Below are positions 17,644 through 25,459 of a stretch of DNA of 64,000 bases, in pieces (the stretch's first letter is position 1; each line of letters opens with the position of its first letter). The notes under the pieces are model-generated. The model searched no databases, was not told the DNA's origin, and saw nothing but the letters and a program-made list of their open reading frames with translations. Made by a program: the position numbers and the translations under genes. The stretch is taken from contig NZ_CP094532.1 in assembly GCF_022811685.1 (NCBI RefSeq), positions 2,071,501-2,135,500 of the forward strand, in the 5' to 3' direction. This DNA is from Chryseobacterium suipulveris. GTDB taxonomy: Bacteria > Bacteroidota > Bacteroidia > Flavobacteriales > Weeksellaceae.

Positions 17644-17934
17644 ATGAACAAGTCTGAATTAATCGACGCGATCGCAAAGGATGCGAACATCACAAAAGTT
17701 GCGGCTAAGGCTGCTCTTGAATCTTTCATCTCTAACGTAACTTCTACGTTGAAGAAAAAAGACGGAAAAGTTTCTTTGGTAGGTTTCGGTACTTTCTCTG
17801 TAGCTGAAAGAGCTGCAAGACAAGGAATTAACCCTGCAACTAAAAAACCGATTAAAATTGCTGCTAAGAAAGTTGCCAAGTTCAAAGCTGGTGCTGATTT
17901 AGCTGGAGCAGTTATGGGAGGAAAGAAAAAATAA
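17644..17934 (+). CDS. HU-family DNA-binding protein
   Basis: A 96-residue nucleoid protein: MNKSELIDAIAKDANITKVAAKAALE helices, the beta-arm region GFGTFSVAERAARQGINPAT, and a Lys-rich end (AVMGGKKK). The proline at the beta-arm tip (NPAT) that kinks DNA is present. It is a monocistron with its own strong promoter and terminator, consistent with a highly expressed gene. Confidence 0.95.
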   Translation: MNKSELIDAIAKDANITKVAAKAALESFISNVTSTLKKKDGKVSLVGFGTFSVAERAARQGINPATKKPIKIAAKKVAKFKAGADLAGAVMGGKKK

Positions 17935-17956
17935 TCCCCATTCAATGACAATTCAG

Positions 17957-17983
17957 CCCCGTCGAAAGATGGGGTTTTTTTTT
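17957..17983 (+). terminator. intrinsic terminator of the HU gene
   Basis: CCCCGTC, a GAAA tetraloop and GATGGGG (one G-T pair) are followed by nine T. It lies 23 bp after the stop. Confidence 0.9.
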
Positions 17984-18425
17984 GGTTTGAGGTTTGAACG
18001 CTGGTTTCAGGTTTCAGGTTTACTCACAATTTTTTCTATTTTTTTTATTTTGAGTTCGTGAATGCTTCGCTTTTCAAGTTTCAGGTTTCAGGTTTCGCAC
18101 TGTGAATTCGACTCTGCTCAATCATCGCAAGAAAATTCACTATGAAGTAAATTCACTGCAAAGCAGATTCACTCAAAAATTTCCTTTACCCCATCCCTAA
18201 AGGGAGGAAATTTTTTTCGCCAACCAACTATCACTTATCGCTTATCACTCATCACCTATCAAACTCACCCACTCTTCTACTCAACTACTCTCTAACTAAA
18301 CCACTCTCCTAAAAAACCACCCCGATCTCGTCTTCGACGAGACCACCCCTCCAAAGGAGGGGAATTTCCAACTCCCAACTGAACCACTGAACAACTGAAC
18401 CACTCACTCTCCAACTCACTACTCC
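17984..18425. repeat. repeat-filled gap: word-repeats, hairpin, palindrome
   Basis: No gene is visible. The gap holds GTTTCAGGTTTCAGGTTT-type words (18000-18110), a hairpin with the ACCCCATCCCTAAAGGGAG core and AAATTTCC arms (18174-18217), CACTTATCGCTTATCACTCA words (18230-18300) and the 50-bp palindromic element (18315-18366) that is also inserted in the M3 peptidase gene. The hairpin is in position to end transcription of either flank. Confidence 0.7.
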
Positions 18426-19070
18426 TCACGGTGCAAGTCGAGAAATTTTCCAATCGAAATCTGATTGAAGTTCGTAAATAATTCTGTCGTGGAGGCGGTT
18501 TGGTCTTCCCTGCCAAAATTCGATTTCATAAGGTGTGGCGAGAAAACCACCCCAGTTTTCGGGTCGCGGAATCTCTTTGCCTTCGAACTGTTTTTCTAAA
18601 TCTTTGAGTTTTTCTTCAAGAAATTCTCTGTTTGGGATCACCTGACTTTGCGGAGAAACAACCGCGCCGAGTTGGCTTCCAACCGGTCTCGACTGAAAAT
18701 AACCGTCGCTGATGTTTACGGGAACTCTCTCCAGTTCGGCTTTGATGATGATCTGTCTTTCCAAAGCGGGCCAGAAGAAATGCAGGCAAGCTTTATGCGT
18801 ATTTTCGATGGCTTTTCCTTTTCGACTTTCGTAGTTGGTGTAGAAGATGAAACCGTTCCAGTCGTAAGCTTTCAGCAAAACCATCCGTGTTCGCGGACAA
18901 CCATCTTCTTCCAAAGTAGAAACCGCCATCGCATTGGCTTCGGAAATCATCGGGTGTTCCTTCGCGTCGAGAAACCAGTCACGAAACTGCTCCATCGGGT
19001 TTTCTTTGATTTGATTTTCAAGAAGTTGGGACTTTTCGTAAACTTTTCTGTTGTCGTGCAGGTTTTCCAT
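18426..19070 (-). CDS. pdxH: pyridoxamine 5'-phosphate oxidase
   Basis: A 214-residue FMN-dependent oxidase that makes pyridoxal 5'-phosphate from pyridoxamine or pyridoxine phosphate. FMN- and substrate-binding sequences are visible: RTRMVLLKAYD, FYTNYESRKGKAIENTH, FFWPALERQI, SRPVGSQLGAVVSPQSQ and the C-terminal EFWQGRPNRLHDRIIY with a final RLAP. The length is standard. It diverges from the YqgE gene with 55 bp between starts. PLP made here would serve the two aminotransferase-family genes nearby. Confidence 0.96.
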   Translation of the reverse strand: MENLHDNRKVYEKSQLLENQIKENPMEQFRDWFLDAKEHPMISEANAMAVSTLEEDGCPRTRMVLLKAYDWNGFIFYTNYESRKGKAIENTHKACLHFFWPALERQIIIKAELERVPVNISDGYFQSRPVGSQLGAVVSPQSQVIPNREFLEEKLKDLEKQFEGKEIPRPENWGGFLATPYEIEFWQGRPNRLHDRIIYELQSDFDWKISRLAP

Positions 19071-19125
19071 TGATATTTTTATTACATTTGGTACAAAGGT
19101 TCTTCAAACAACCCTGTTTATTGAA

Positions 19126-19674
19126 ATGAATTATTCTTACAAAGGTAAAATATTAATTTCCACCCCCGATATTTCAGGCGACATATTTTCGCGCTCCGTC
19201 GTATTGGTAATCGACCATAATGAAAATGGAGCGTTTGGACTGATCCTCAACAAAAAGAACGACAGGATGAGTTCACGGCTTTTGGAGATTTTCGGGTTTA
19301 AAGTAGATGTTTACGAAGGCGGCCCCGTTGAAAACGACAAGATCTTCTTTATCTGCAAATCCGATAAAGTCACCGATAACTATTCTGAAATCACTGATGA
19401 TTTCTATTTAACGGAAGATATTGAAAATGTGGTTTCTGCTATTATCGAACAAAGAATTTCGGTGAACGGCATCAAAGTTTTTTCTGGTTATTCAGGTTGG
19501 GCTGCACAACAGCTCGAAGGCGAAATCCACCGAAAAATGTGGACCGTGGTCGATGTTTACAATTTAGATCACACCACGCCGAACGATCACGGATTGTGGA
19601 AAAACATTATGCAAAACCTCGGCGGCGAGTTTCTTTTATGGGCAAACGCTCCGCAGGATGTGACGATGAATTAA
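19126..19674 (+). CDS. YqgE/AlgH family protein
   Basis: A 182-residue protein of the YqgE/AlgH family: GKILISTPDISGDIFSRSVV at the start, GAFGLILNK, YEGGPV and FSGYSGWAAQQLEGEI. The biochemical function of the family is unknown; in some Proteobacteria it affects transcription of surface genes. ATG at 19126 is chosen over upstream in-frame codons because conserved sequence starts there. A TACATTTG at 19083-19090 resembles a -7 element, with no clear -33 partner. Confidence 0.85.
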   Translation: MNYSYKGKILISTPDISGDIFSRSVVLVIDHNENGAFGLILNKKNDRMSSRLLEIFGFKVDVYEGGPVENDKIFFICKSDKVTDNYSEITDDFYLTEDIENVVSAIIEQRISVNGIKVFSGYSGWAAQQLEGEIHRKMWTVVDVYNLDHTTPNDHGLWKNIMQNLGGEFLLWANAPQDVTMN

Positions 19675-19768
19675 AAAGTTATGCAAAGCGCAAAAACTTT
19701 AACAAAACTTTAACAACCAAACCTACAATTTAAGACTAATCCCTCCGTTATTATTGGACAAAAAAACT

Positions 19769-19810
19769 AAAACCCGGTCAATGACTTATAAATGGTTGTT
19801 TATCGGGTTT
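19769..19810 (+). terminator. possible terminator hairpin after YqgE
   Basis: AAACCCG ... ATAAA pairs with TTTAT CGGGTTT. The internal loop is loose. Downstream to 19890 are ACAAGATAAAA-type word-repeats and no gene. Confidence 0.4.
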
Positions 19811-19908
19811 GTCAATTGTACAAGAGACAAGGGAAAAGAAACAAGATAAAAGGCAAAAGACACAAGATAAAAACCGAAAGACAGGATAAAGTAAACTTAC
19901 GACTTTCG

Positions 19909-20712
19909 TTATTGAAAACTTGCTTTCCACTCATTAATCATCTCCGAAAACCTTTCCTTTCCAAAAGTTTTGTTTCTGATTTTGGTAACTGGTGAAATTC
20001 CCTTCGTGTCAGAAACCATCAGGATTTCCTCCGCTTTCTGCGATTCGAAACCGATCATCTCGCTTTCCACAATCTGCGCAAGGTTTCGCTGATGTACGAA
20101 AGTCACAAAGTTTTCCATCAATGGAGAAATATAGGCACCTTCCGTTTGTTTTGGGATTTTAATCAGATTTCCTTCGAGAAAAAGAAGGTTTCCAAAAATA
20201 CTTCTCGCGATTCTTTTGTTGGGATTCAGTAGGATTACATCATCCAGATCATTTTCTTTCGCATAGATTTCCGCATAAATATTTTCGGGACAGTGAACGC
20301 GGATATTGCTCAGCAAATTGGTGTTCACATTGATTTCCTTGATCATATCCATTTCAAAATCTTTCTGTAGTGAAATCACATCGCCAATTTTTTTGACATC
20401 AAAATAATACGAAACTTCAGCTTTGGAAAGCAATTCCTCTGTAAAATTCCGATACGCGACAAAACGGATAATTCCATTGAAAATCCCTTTATCAATGATG
20501 TTTTCCTGAAAAAGCCGCTCGAAAAATTCCAGCGTATAACTCAGCGGAATGTTCATTCGCATCTTCCGCATCGATGCCATTAGGAAAAAATAGCATTCTT
20601 CCGCCATGATCAGTTTCGAGTTGCGCACAAAGAACGAAACTTCCACCGCGTCACCCGAAAGAAACGCCCTGTTTATCGCCTGAAATTCACCAGAAGTAAA
20701 AAATGGATTCAA
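19909..20712 (-). CDS. class IV aminotransferase-like protein, catalytic Lys not found
   Basis: A 267-residue protein with the fold-type IV PLP-enzyme layout: FNGIIRFVAYRN, then NTNLLSNI, NDLDDVILLNPNKR, SIFGNLLFLEGNLIKIP and a C-terminal EEILMVSDTKGISPVTKI. In active members a lysine lies three residues before the conserved Asn of the N-L-L motif (as in KSLNLL of D-amino acid transaminase). Here the equivalent reads VNTNLL, so the Schiff-base lysine appears to be missing. Either another lysine is used or it is not a transaminase. It could be a PLP-fold protein of other function. Confidence 0.75.
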   Translation of the reverse strand: MNPFFTSGEFQAINRAFLSGDAVEVSFFVRNSKLIMAEECYFFLMASMRKMRMNIPLSYTLEFFERLFQENIIDKGIFNGIIRFVAYRNFTEELLSKAEVSYYFDVKKIGDVISLQKDFEMDMIKEINVNTNLLSNIRVHCPENIYAEIYAKENDLDDVILLNPNKRIARSIFGNLLFLEGNLIKIPKQTEGAYISPLMENFVTFVHQRNLAQIVESEMIGFESQKAEEILMVSDTKGISPVTKIRNKTFGKERFSEMINEWKASFQ

Positions 20713-20786
20713 AATAAATGCAAGGTTTTTATAAAAAAATAATGAACGAAAACTCGTCCATCATGTTTATTCGTTTTTAGAAATGG

Positions 20787-21173
20787 TTATGCCGCACCGA
20801 GCTTAATCTGCAGATTCTCAATCAGGTTCTCCCAGTAAAGCTGGTTTTCAGTTTCGTCGCCCGGATCGCAGAAATCGGTCACGTTCAGCGACAGATCTTC
20901 GGTAATCTCGTCGATCACGATCGTCATCTCAAAAAAATTCTTCGTTCCCTCGTCTTCCTCCCATCGGAAACGCACAAAACTCTCGGGTTTATATCTGATC
21001 AGGGTCGCCTTTTCGGCAGGTCCGCTGTTCCAGCTAAAAAAGAAATCGTCGCCTTTCTCCACAACCTCGTCCGCAAACCATTCAGAAAGTCCTTCCGCAC
21101 TCGCCATGTATTCGTACAAAATCTCTGATTGGCAGTGCATTGGGAATTCGTAATGTACTTTCGTTTTCGTCAT
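20787..21173 (-). CDS. START-like domain protein
   Basis: A 128-residue AHSA1/START-like protein found widely in Bacteroidota: ASAEGLSEWFADEV and FSWNSGPAEKATLI in the first half and a final amphipathic helix (NQLYWENLIENLQIKLGAA). The fold binds hydrophobic ligands; the ligand is not known. ATG at 21173 with a purine-rich AAAAAGTGAG upstream is preferred to the GTG three codons earlier. It is 74 bp upstream of the aminotransferase-IV-like gene on the same strand. Confidence 0.8.
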   Translation of the reverse strand: MTKTKVHYEFPMHCQSEILYEYMASAEGLSEWFADEVVEKGDDFFFSWNSGPAEKATLIRYKPESFVRFRWEEDEGTKNFFEMTIVIDEITEDLSLNVTDFCDPGDETENQLYWENLIENLQIKLGAA

Positions 21174-21274
21174 ATTGCTCACTTTTTAATGTGCCGCAAT
21201 ATATAAATTTATTTCTGATTTACACAAACTATTTCCGCCAAAAGAATCAAAACAATTAGGAGCAGAACAGTGGG

Positions 21275-21430
21275 ATCTTCTCACACTTGCAGTCCCGCTC
21301 TCCACTGTATCTTTTTTGGCAGTCGGTTACTGTTTGAAGTAAAAATCTGGGGAATGCCAAAAAAGGATGCCGTTCCGATCGGGGCTAAAAACAAAGGGCA
21401 GGATTCCTTTCCACCGAAAAATCGCTCCTC
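21275..21430. repeat. flavobacterial intergenic repeat copy
   Basis: Read on the minus strand this stretch contains GCCCCGATCGGAACGGCATC, CTTTTTTGGC, AAAAGATACAGTGGAGAGCG and GGGACTGCAAG, a series I recall as a common degenerate intergenic repeat of Flavobacteriia. It is not protein-coding here. Only one copy is in the window. It fills most of the 280-bp gap between the START-like and class III aminotransferase genes. Confidence 0.5.
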
Positions 21431-21454
21431 AGATGACTTAGAACAAAAAGAAAA

Positions 21455-22630
21455 TTACCGCTCCTCCAAACACTCCAGAATAATTTCACAACCCTTTCTG
21501 ATCTCCTCTTCCGAAATTGTCAGCGGTGGCGAAATCCTTAGATATTCATTTCTGTAGAGTTGCCAGAAAACGATCAATCCCTTTTCCATGCAGCGTTTCG
21601 CAACATCCAGGGTGTATTCGGGTGAACCGAGATTTACAGCGAGCATCAAACCTCTACCGTTGATATTTTTAATTTTTGGGTGAACCAAAAGTTCGCGGAA
21701 GAGTTTTTCTTTTTGGTCAACTTCTTCCATCAAACCACTTTCCAAAACTTCTTTGAGCGTGGTGTAACTTGCAGCGGCAATCAGAGGATTCCCACCGAAA
21801 GTCGTGATATGTCCCAACTTCGGCGAGTGAGAAAGCGTCTCCATTATTTCACGGGAACTCATAAAGGCACCGACAGGAACTCCGCCTCCCATTCCTTTAC
21901 CCATCACCAAAATATCGGGAACTATCCCATAATGCTCGAATGCGAAAAGTTTTCCCGTTCTGCCGAATCCTGGTTGAATTTCGTCAAGAATCAATAATGC
22001 ACCAACTTCCTCACATCTCTTTTTCAGTTTTTTAAGGTAATCGCTTTCAGGGACCAGAAATCCTGCCGCTCCCTGAATCGTTTCCAAAATAACGCAAGCT
22101 GTTTTTTCTGTAATTTTTTCTAAGTCTTTTTCTTCATTAAACTCAATGAAATTAACCATCGGCAACAGCGGACGAAACTCACGTTTATGATACTCATTCC
22201 CCGAAACCGACAAAGCTCCGTGTGTATTTCCGTGATAGGAATTCTGAAAGGAAATGATTTCCTCCCTTCCCGTAAATCTTTTTGCCAGCTTCAACGAACC
22301 GTCGATCGCTTCCGCGCCAGAATTGACTAAATAAGTCACCTCCAAAGGTTGCGGAGTCGCATCTGCCAAAAGTTTGCAGAGTTTCACGGGCATTTCCTGG
22401 GCATATTCTCCGTAAACCATAACGTGCAAATATTTCTCTGCCTGAGTTTTGATGGCGTCAACAATCTTCGGATGCGAATGCCCCAAAGTATTTGCCGAAA
22501 CTCCCGCCACGAAATCGAGATACGCTTTCCCATCGGTTCCGTAGATATAGCTTCCCTCCGCTTTTGCCACTTCGAAACCTGCGGCGAATTGGGTGGTTTG
22601 AGCTTGGTATTTGAAAAAATGATCTTTCAT
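21455..22630 (-). CDS. class III aminotransferase
   Basis: A 391-residue PLP-dependent aminotransferase of the acetylornithine/GABA type: VNSGAEAIDGSLKLA phosphate-binding region, FQNSYHGNTHGALS, LILDEIQPGFGRTGKLFAFE with the cofactor Asp, and the Schiff-base lysine in ILVMGKGMGGGVPVGAF. The C-terminus YLRISPPLTISEEEI is typical. ATG at 22630 (MKDHFFKYQAQTT) is preferred; an in-frame upstream codon would read into a word-repeat. The substrate cannot be fixed by sequence; ornithine or another omega-amine is possible. Confidence 0.88.
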   Translation of the reverse strand: MKDHFFKYQAQTTQFAAGFEVAKAEGSYIYGTDGKAYLDFVAGVSANTLGHSHPKIVDAIKTQAEKYLHVMVYGEYAQEMPVKLCKLLADATPQPLEVTYLVNSGAEAIDGSLKLAKRFTGREEIISFQNSYHGNTHGALSVSGNEYHKREFRPLLPMVNFIEFNEEKDLEKITEKTACVILETIQGAAGFLVPESDYLKKLKKRCEEVGALLILDEIQPGFGRTGKLFAFEHYGIVPDILVMGKGMGGGVPVGAFMSSREIMETLSHSPKLGHITTFGGNPLIAAASYTTLKEVLESGLMEEVDQKEKLFRELLVHPKIKNINGRGLMLAVNLGSPEYTLDVAKRCMEKGLIVFWQLYRNEYLRISPPLTISEEEIRKGCEIILECLEER

Positions 22631-22633
22631 AGT

Positions 22634-22790
22634 TATAAATTGTTGCAATGGTTGCGAGTTTCGAGTTTCAGGTTTCAAGTTTCAAGTTTTAGGAGTAGCG
22701 TTCGATATTTCATAATTCACTAAAGTTGCAATCACTTGCTGAATGCCGATTGCTACATTGGTAAATTGCTAAATTGTTACATTAGAAAAA
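22634..22790. repeat. intergenic word-repeat
   Basis: GAGTTTCAGGTTTCAAG, CGATATTTCATAATTCACT, GCCGATTGCTACATTG and similar words fill the gap. The same order of words recurs at 51420-51605. No gene seen. Confidence 0.65.
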
Positions 22791-24584
22791 TTACTTCCGC
22801 ACCCGTTTCGGCTTCTTGGCTTCCTCTTTAGCTTTGGCATCGTCGATGGCTTTTTGGGCGGCATCGTATAATTTATCGTCGGATTCGTATTTCACTTCTT
22901 CGTAATCTGGTGTGTCGAGGAAGATGTCCTGCCATTTTCGTAGGCGGTCTTTGGTGTTCCAATTGAAATCGGGGAAGAATCTTTTTTCACGGGAAATCAT
23001 ACTCATCGGATAGATGTCGGTTCTTGCACCGATGTTGCACGAAATAATCTGAACCTTTCGGTCTTCAAACTCGGCTTCGATTGTTCCGCAGGTGGAGAGT
23101 GCAACTCCGATTCTTTCGGTTTCCTTGGTCTTTTCGTTCTGGTCATCCGCATAAGTGATTGCCTGTGCGTTTCCGATGACTTTGGCAAGTTTAATCTCGT
23201 TCTGGTCGTAATAAACGGTCATTAACCGACCTTTGACCTGATTGAATTCGTCCTTCAAGTTCAGTGAATCTGCTTTACTGATGGCAAAAGCATTTCCCAC
23301 CACTTTCAGCGAATCGATGAATTCCTTTTCGGTGTCGAAGTAGGCCTCAATCTTATCTCCTGTCACCTGTTTCTCACCACTCCACGCGATTGGTTTCCCG
23401 AAGAGGTGCATAATTCCGTCGGTTTCATTGAAACTCAAAGAGTCCGCACGAACCTGGATATTGGATTTGAACATTCTGGCTTTTCTGTACGCGCGTAGGA
23501 AACTCTTTTTCTTCTGGGGATTTTTCTCGTCAATTTTTTGATAGGCCAAAAGTCGCTGCGCTGAAAAATACATCGAATCTTTTTCGAGAATCTTTACTGC
23601 ATAAGGTTTTTCGGTCATCATCGCAGAATCTTTCTTTTCATAGATTTCGCCGTAACCACCTTTCATGTAACGCTGTTCTTTTGGATCACGCAAAGTCACG
23701 TTTCCTTTGGCTTTCCCAAATCCTGTGATCTGGTTGAAATACATGTCGTCGCCGGTAAGAACCTTGCCGTTGTAGTGGATTCTGGAGTTTTTCTTCAGAT
23801 ACACTTCCTTGGAATTCATATTGTAGGAACCACGTTCGGTATAGACTAAATTGGCTGGATTCTTTTTATTGGTAATGGTCGTCGGTCCAAAAAAATCTGC
23901 AGTATTGGTGATTTGGTTTTGTTTGATATTGGTTCCTTCCACCGTGTAATCAGGATTATTGATTTTCACATTTCCGGTGAAGTCGATCATTCGGGTATTC
24001 AAATCATAGGTTGCCGATTTGGTGTACATCGTATTGTTGGCGTCAGAAATTGTTCCGCCTGTATTGAAGTACGCCTTGTTGGAAACCCTGTCGTAATACA
24101 TTGTTTCCGTTTTGATGGTTTGATGGGGATCGGTAAGCACCACATTTTTTCGGGCGATTCCTTTCTGTGTATTTCCGTCGTATTCCATTTCGCCAGAAGT
24201 GATCACGGAACCGTCGGCATTTTGGAGCTTCACGTTTCCAATAGCTTTCACGAAATTCTGGGATTCATAAAAAATGACCTCATCGGCAGAAAGCAACGAA
24301 CCTTGATGCTCAAACTGCACATTTCCCGAGAAAAACGGATTCCCGTTGTATTTGTCGGGAGTTTTCTGAAAAAAATCGGAGTGGATAAGCCGTACTTTTT
24401 CACCCTGTTGCGCATTTTGCGGTGTGTTGAAATAGGGATCCTTTACCAAAACATCTTTCGGCTGCGTGGTAATCTGTGAAAAGTTACTAATTCCAATAAA
24501 AATGAATATAAAACTTAACGCTTTAGTGAAACTCAATTTTCTCTTTATTTTTAACGCAAAGTTCGCAAAGATTTTTTTTAACAT
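22791..24584 (-). CDS. OstA-like (LptA/LptD N-terminal domain) protein
   Basis: A 597-residue secreted protein made of repeated beta-jelly-roll OstA-type units, for example FFSGNVQFEHQGSLLSADEV, AIGNVKLQNADGSVITSG, FTGNVKINNPDYTVEG and AKGNVTLRDPKEQRYMKGG. These families form the periplasmic bridge that carries lipopolysaccharide to the outer membrane. The C-terminus is Lys/Arg-rich (EEAKKPKRVRK). A signal segment ALSFIFIFIGISNFSQ is visible, but the first 16 residues (MLKKIFANFALKIKRK) are encoded by a GCAAAG word-repeat, so the true start may be the TTG at 24536. The start lies in a 218-bp tandem duplication. Confidence 0.82.
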   Translation of the reverse strand: MLKKIFANFALKIKRKLSFTKALSFIFIFIGISNFSQITTQPKDVLVKDPYFNTPQNAQQGEKVRLIHSDFFQKTPDKYNGNPFFSGNVQFEHQGSLLSADEVIFYESQNFVKAIGNVKLQNADGSVITSGEMEYDGNTQKGIARKNVVLTDPHQTIKTETMYYDRVSNKAYFNTGGTISDANNTMYTKSATYDLNTRMIDFTGNVKINNPDYTVEGTNIKQNQITNTADFFGPTTITNKKNPANLVYTERGSYNMNSKEVYLKKNSRIHYNGKVLTGDDMYFNQITGFGKAKGNVTLRDPKEQRYMKGGYGEIYEKKDSAMMTEKPYAVKILEKDSMYFSAQRLLAYQKIDEKNPQKKKSFLRAYRKARMFKSNIQVRADSLSFNETDGIMHLFGKPIAWSGEKQVTGDKIEAYFDTEKEFIDSLKVVGNAFAISKADSLNLKDEFNQVKGRLMTVYYDQNEIKLAKVIGNAQAITYADDQNEKTKETERIGVALSTCGTIEAEFEDRKVQIISCNIGARTDIYPMSMISREKRFFPDFNWNTKDRLRKWQDIFLDTPDYEEVKYESDDKLYDAAQKAIDDAKAKEEAKKPKRVRK

Positions 24585-24946
24585 TAGACTGCTAAACTAT
24601 AAACTATTAAGTACGCAAAGGCGTTAACACTTAGCAAAGTACGCAAAGAAAAGCCAAAACGATTTTTAGATAAGATGAAAAACCTTTGCATTAATCTTTT
24701 TTGGTTCCGTAGTAGTAAAACAAGTACGAAACTTAACGCTTTAGTGAAACGCAATTTTCTTTTTATTTTTAACGCAAAGTTCGCAAAGATTTTTTTTAAC
24801 ATTAGACTGCTAAACTATAAACTATTAAGTACGCAAAGGCGTTAACACTTAGCAAAGTACGCAAAGAAAAGCCAAAACGATTTTTAGATAAAATGAAAAA
24901 ACTTTGCATTAATCTTTTTTGGTTCCGTAGAAGTAAAGTGAGTGGG
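24511..24946. repeat. 218-bp tandem duplication spanning fur 3' end and OstA 5' end
   Basis: Positions 24511-24728 repeat at 24729-24946 with few mismatches (offset 218 at several anchors). Each copy carries the first codons of the OstA-like gene, a GCAAAG-rich spacer and the last codons of fur (FYGTKKD). Copy 1 serves the intact OstA-like gene and copy 2 the intact fur gene; the other two gene ends are orphan. Confidence 0.9.
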
Positions 24947-25382
24947 AATCAATATTTACGCCAAAAGCTTCCTCAATCGCCTCCTTGATTCCCTGGATTC
25001 GGGGATCGCAGAATTCGATGATTTCCTGGATTTCTTTGTCGGAATCTTTTTTATAGATCACGAGGTGGTCGTGCTGCTTGTCGAAGTAGGATTTTTCGTA
25101 GGACGAAGAAGTTAACGTCTTCTCGCCGAACTGGTGCTTCCTGATCAGTCCTGCATCCAGGAAGATTTCGATCGTGTTATAAATCGTCGCCTTCGAAACG
25201 TGGTATTTCTTCTGCATCATCAGCAGGTACAGGTCATCTACATTGAAATGATGCTCCATATTGTAGATTTCTTCCAGGATCGTGTATCTTTCGGGAGTAT
25301 TCCTGAAACCTTTGTCCTGAAGGTATTGCCTTAAAACTTCTTTTATCGTGGTGAGGTTGAGCTCTTTCTGTTTCGGATCCAT
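24909..25382 (-). CDS. Fur-family transcriptional regulator
   Basis: A 157-residue winged-helix repressor: DKGFRNTPERYTILEEI and VSKATIYNTIEIFLDAGLIRKH form the DNA-binding domain, and DKQHDHLVIYKKDS and IEFCDPRI form the metal-sensing/dimerisation part. Metal ligands are expected among HHF, HDH and the C-terminal HSLYF. Only one Cys is present in the second half, so the structural Cys4 zinc site of classic Fur is missing. Which metal it senses (iron, zinc, peroxide type) cannot be decided. Its 3' end is inside the tandem duplication. Confidence 0.9.
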   Translation of the reverse strand: MDPKQKELNLTTIKEVLRQYLQDKGFRNTPERYTILEEIYNMEHHFNVDDLYLLMMQKKYHVSKATIYNTIEIFLDAGLIRKHQFGEKTLTSSSYEKSYFDKQHDHLVIYKKDSDKEIQEIIEFCDPRIQGIKEAIEEAFGVNIDSHSLYFYGTKKD

Positions 25383-25459
25383 TAGTTATAATCTAATGCA
25401 AATTTATTGAAAATTTTCGGGAACTGATTCTGAGAACTTTACCGCAAAATTAGATTGAT

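Noticed and set aside
18292..18516. 74-codon minus-strand ORF containing PPLEGWSRRRRDRGG
   Set aside because: It is the palindromic repeat element read through plus an out-of-frame part of pdxH.
21270..21557. 95-codon plus-strand ORF between START-like and aminotransferase genes
   Set aside because: It spans an intergenic repeat and the antisense end of the aminotransferase gene.
24584..24802. Separate 72-codon gene before the OstA-like gene
   Set aside because: It is the second copy of the OstA-like 5' end created by the 218-bp duplication, running into spacer repeats.
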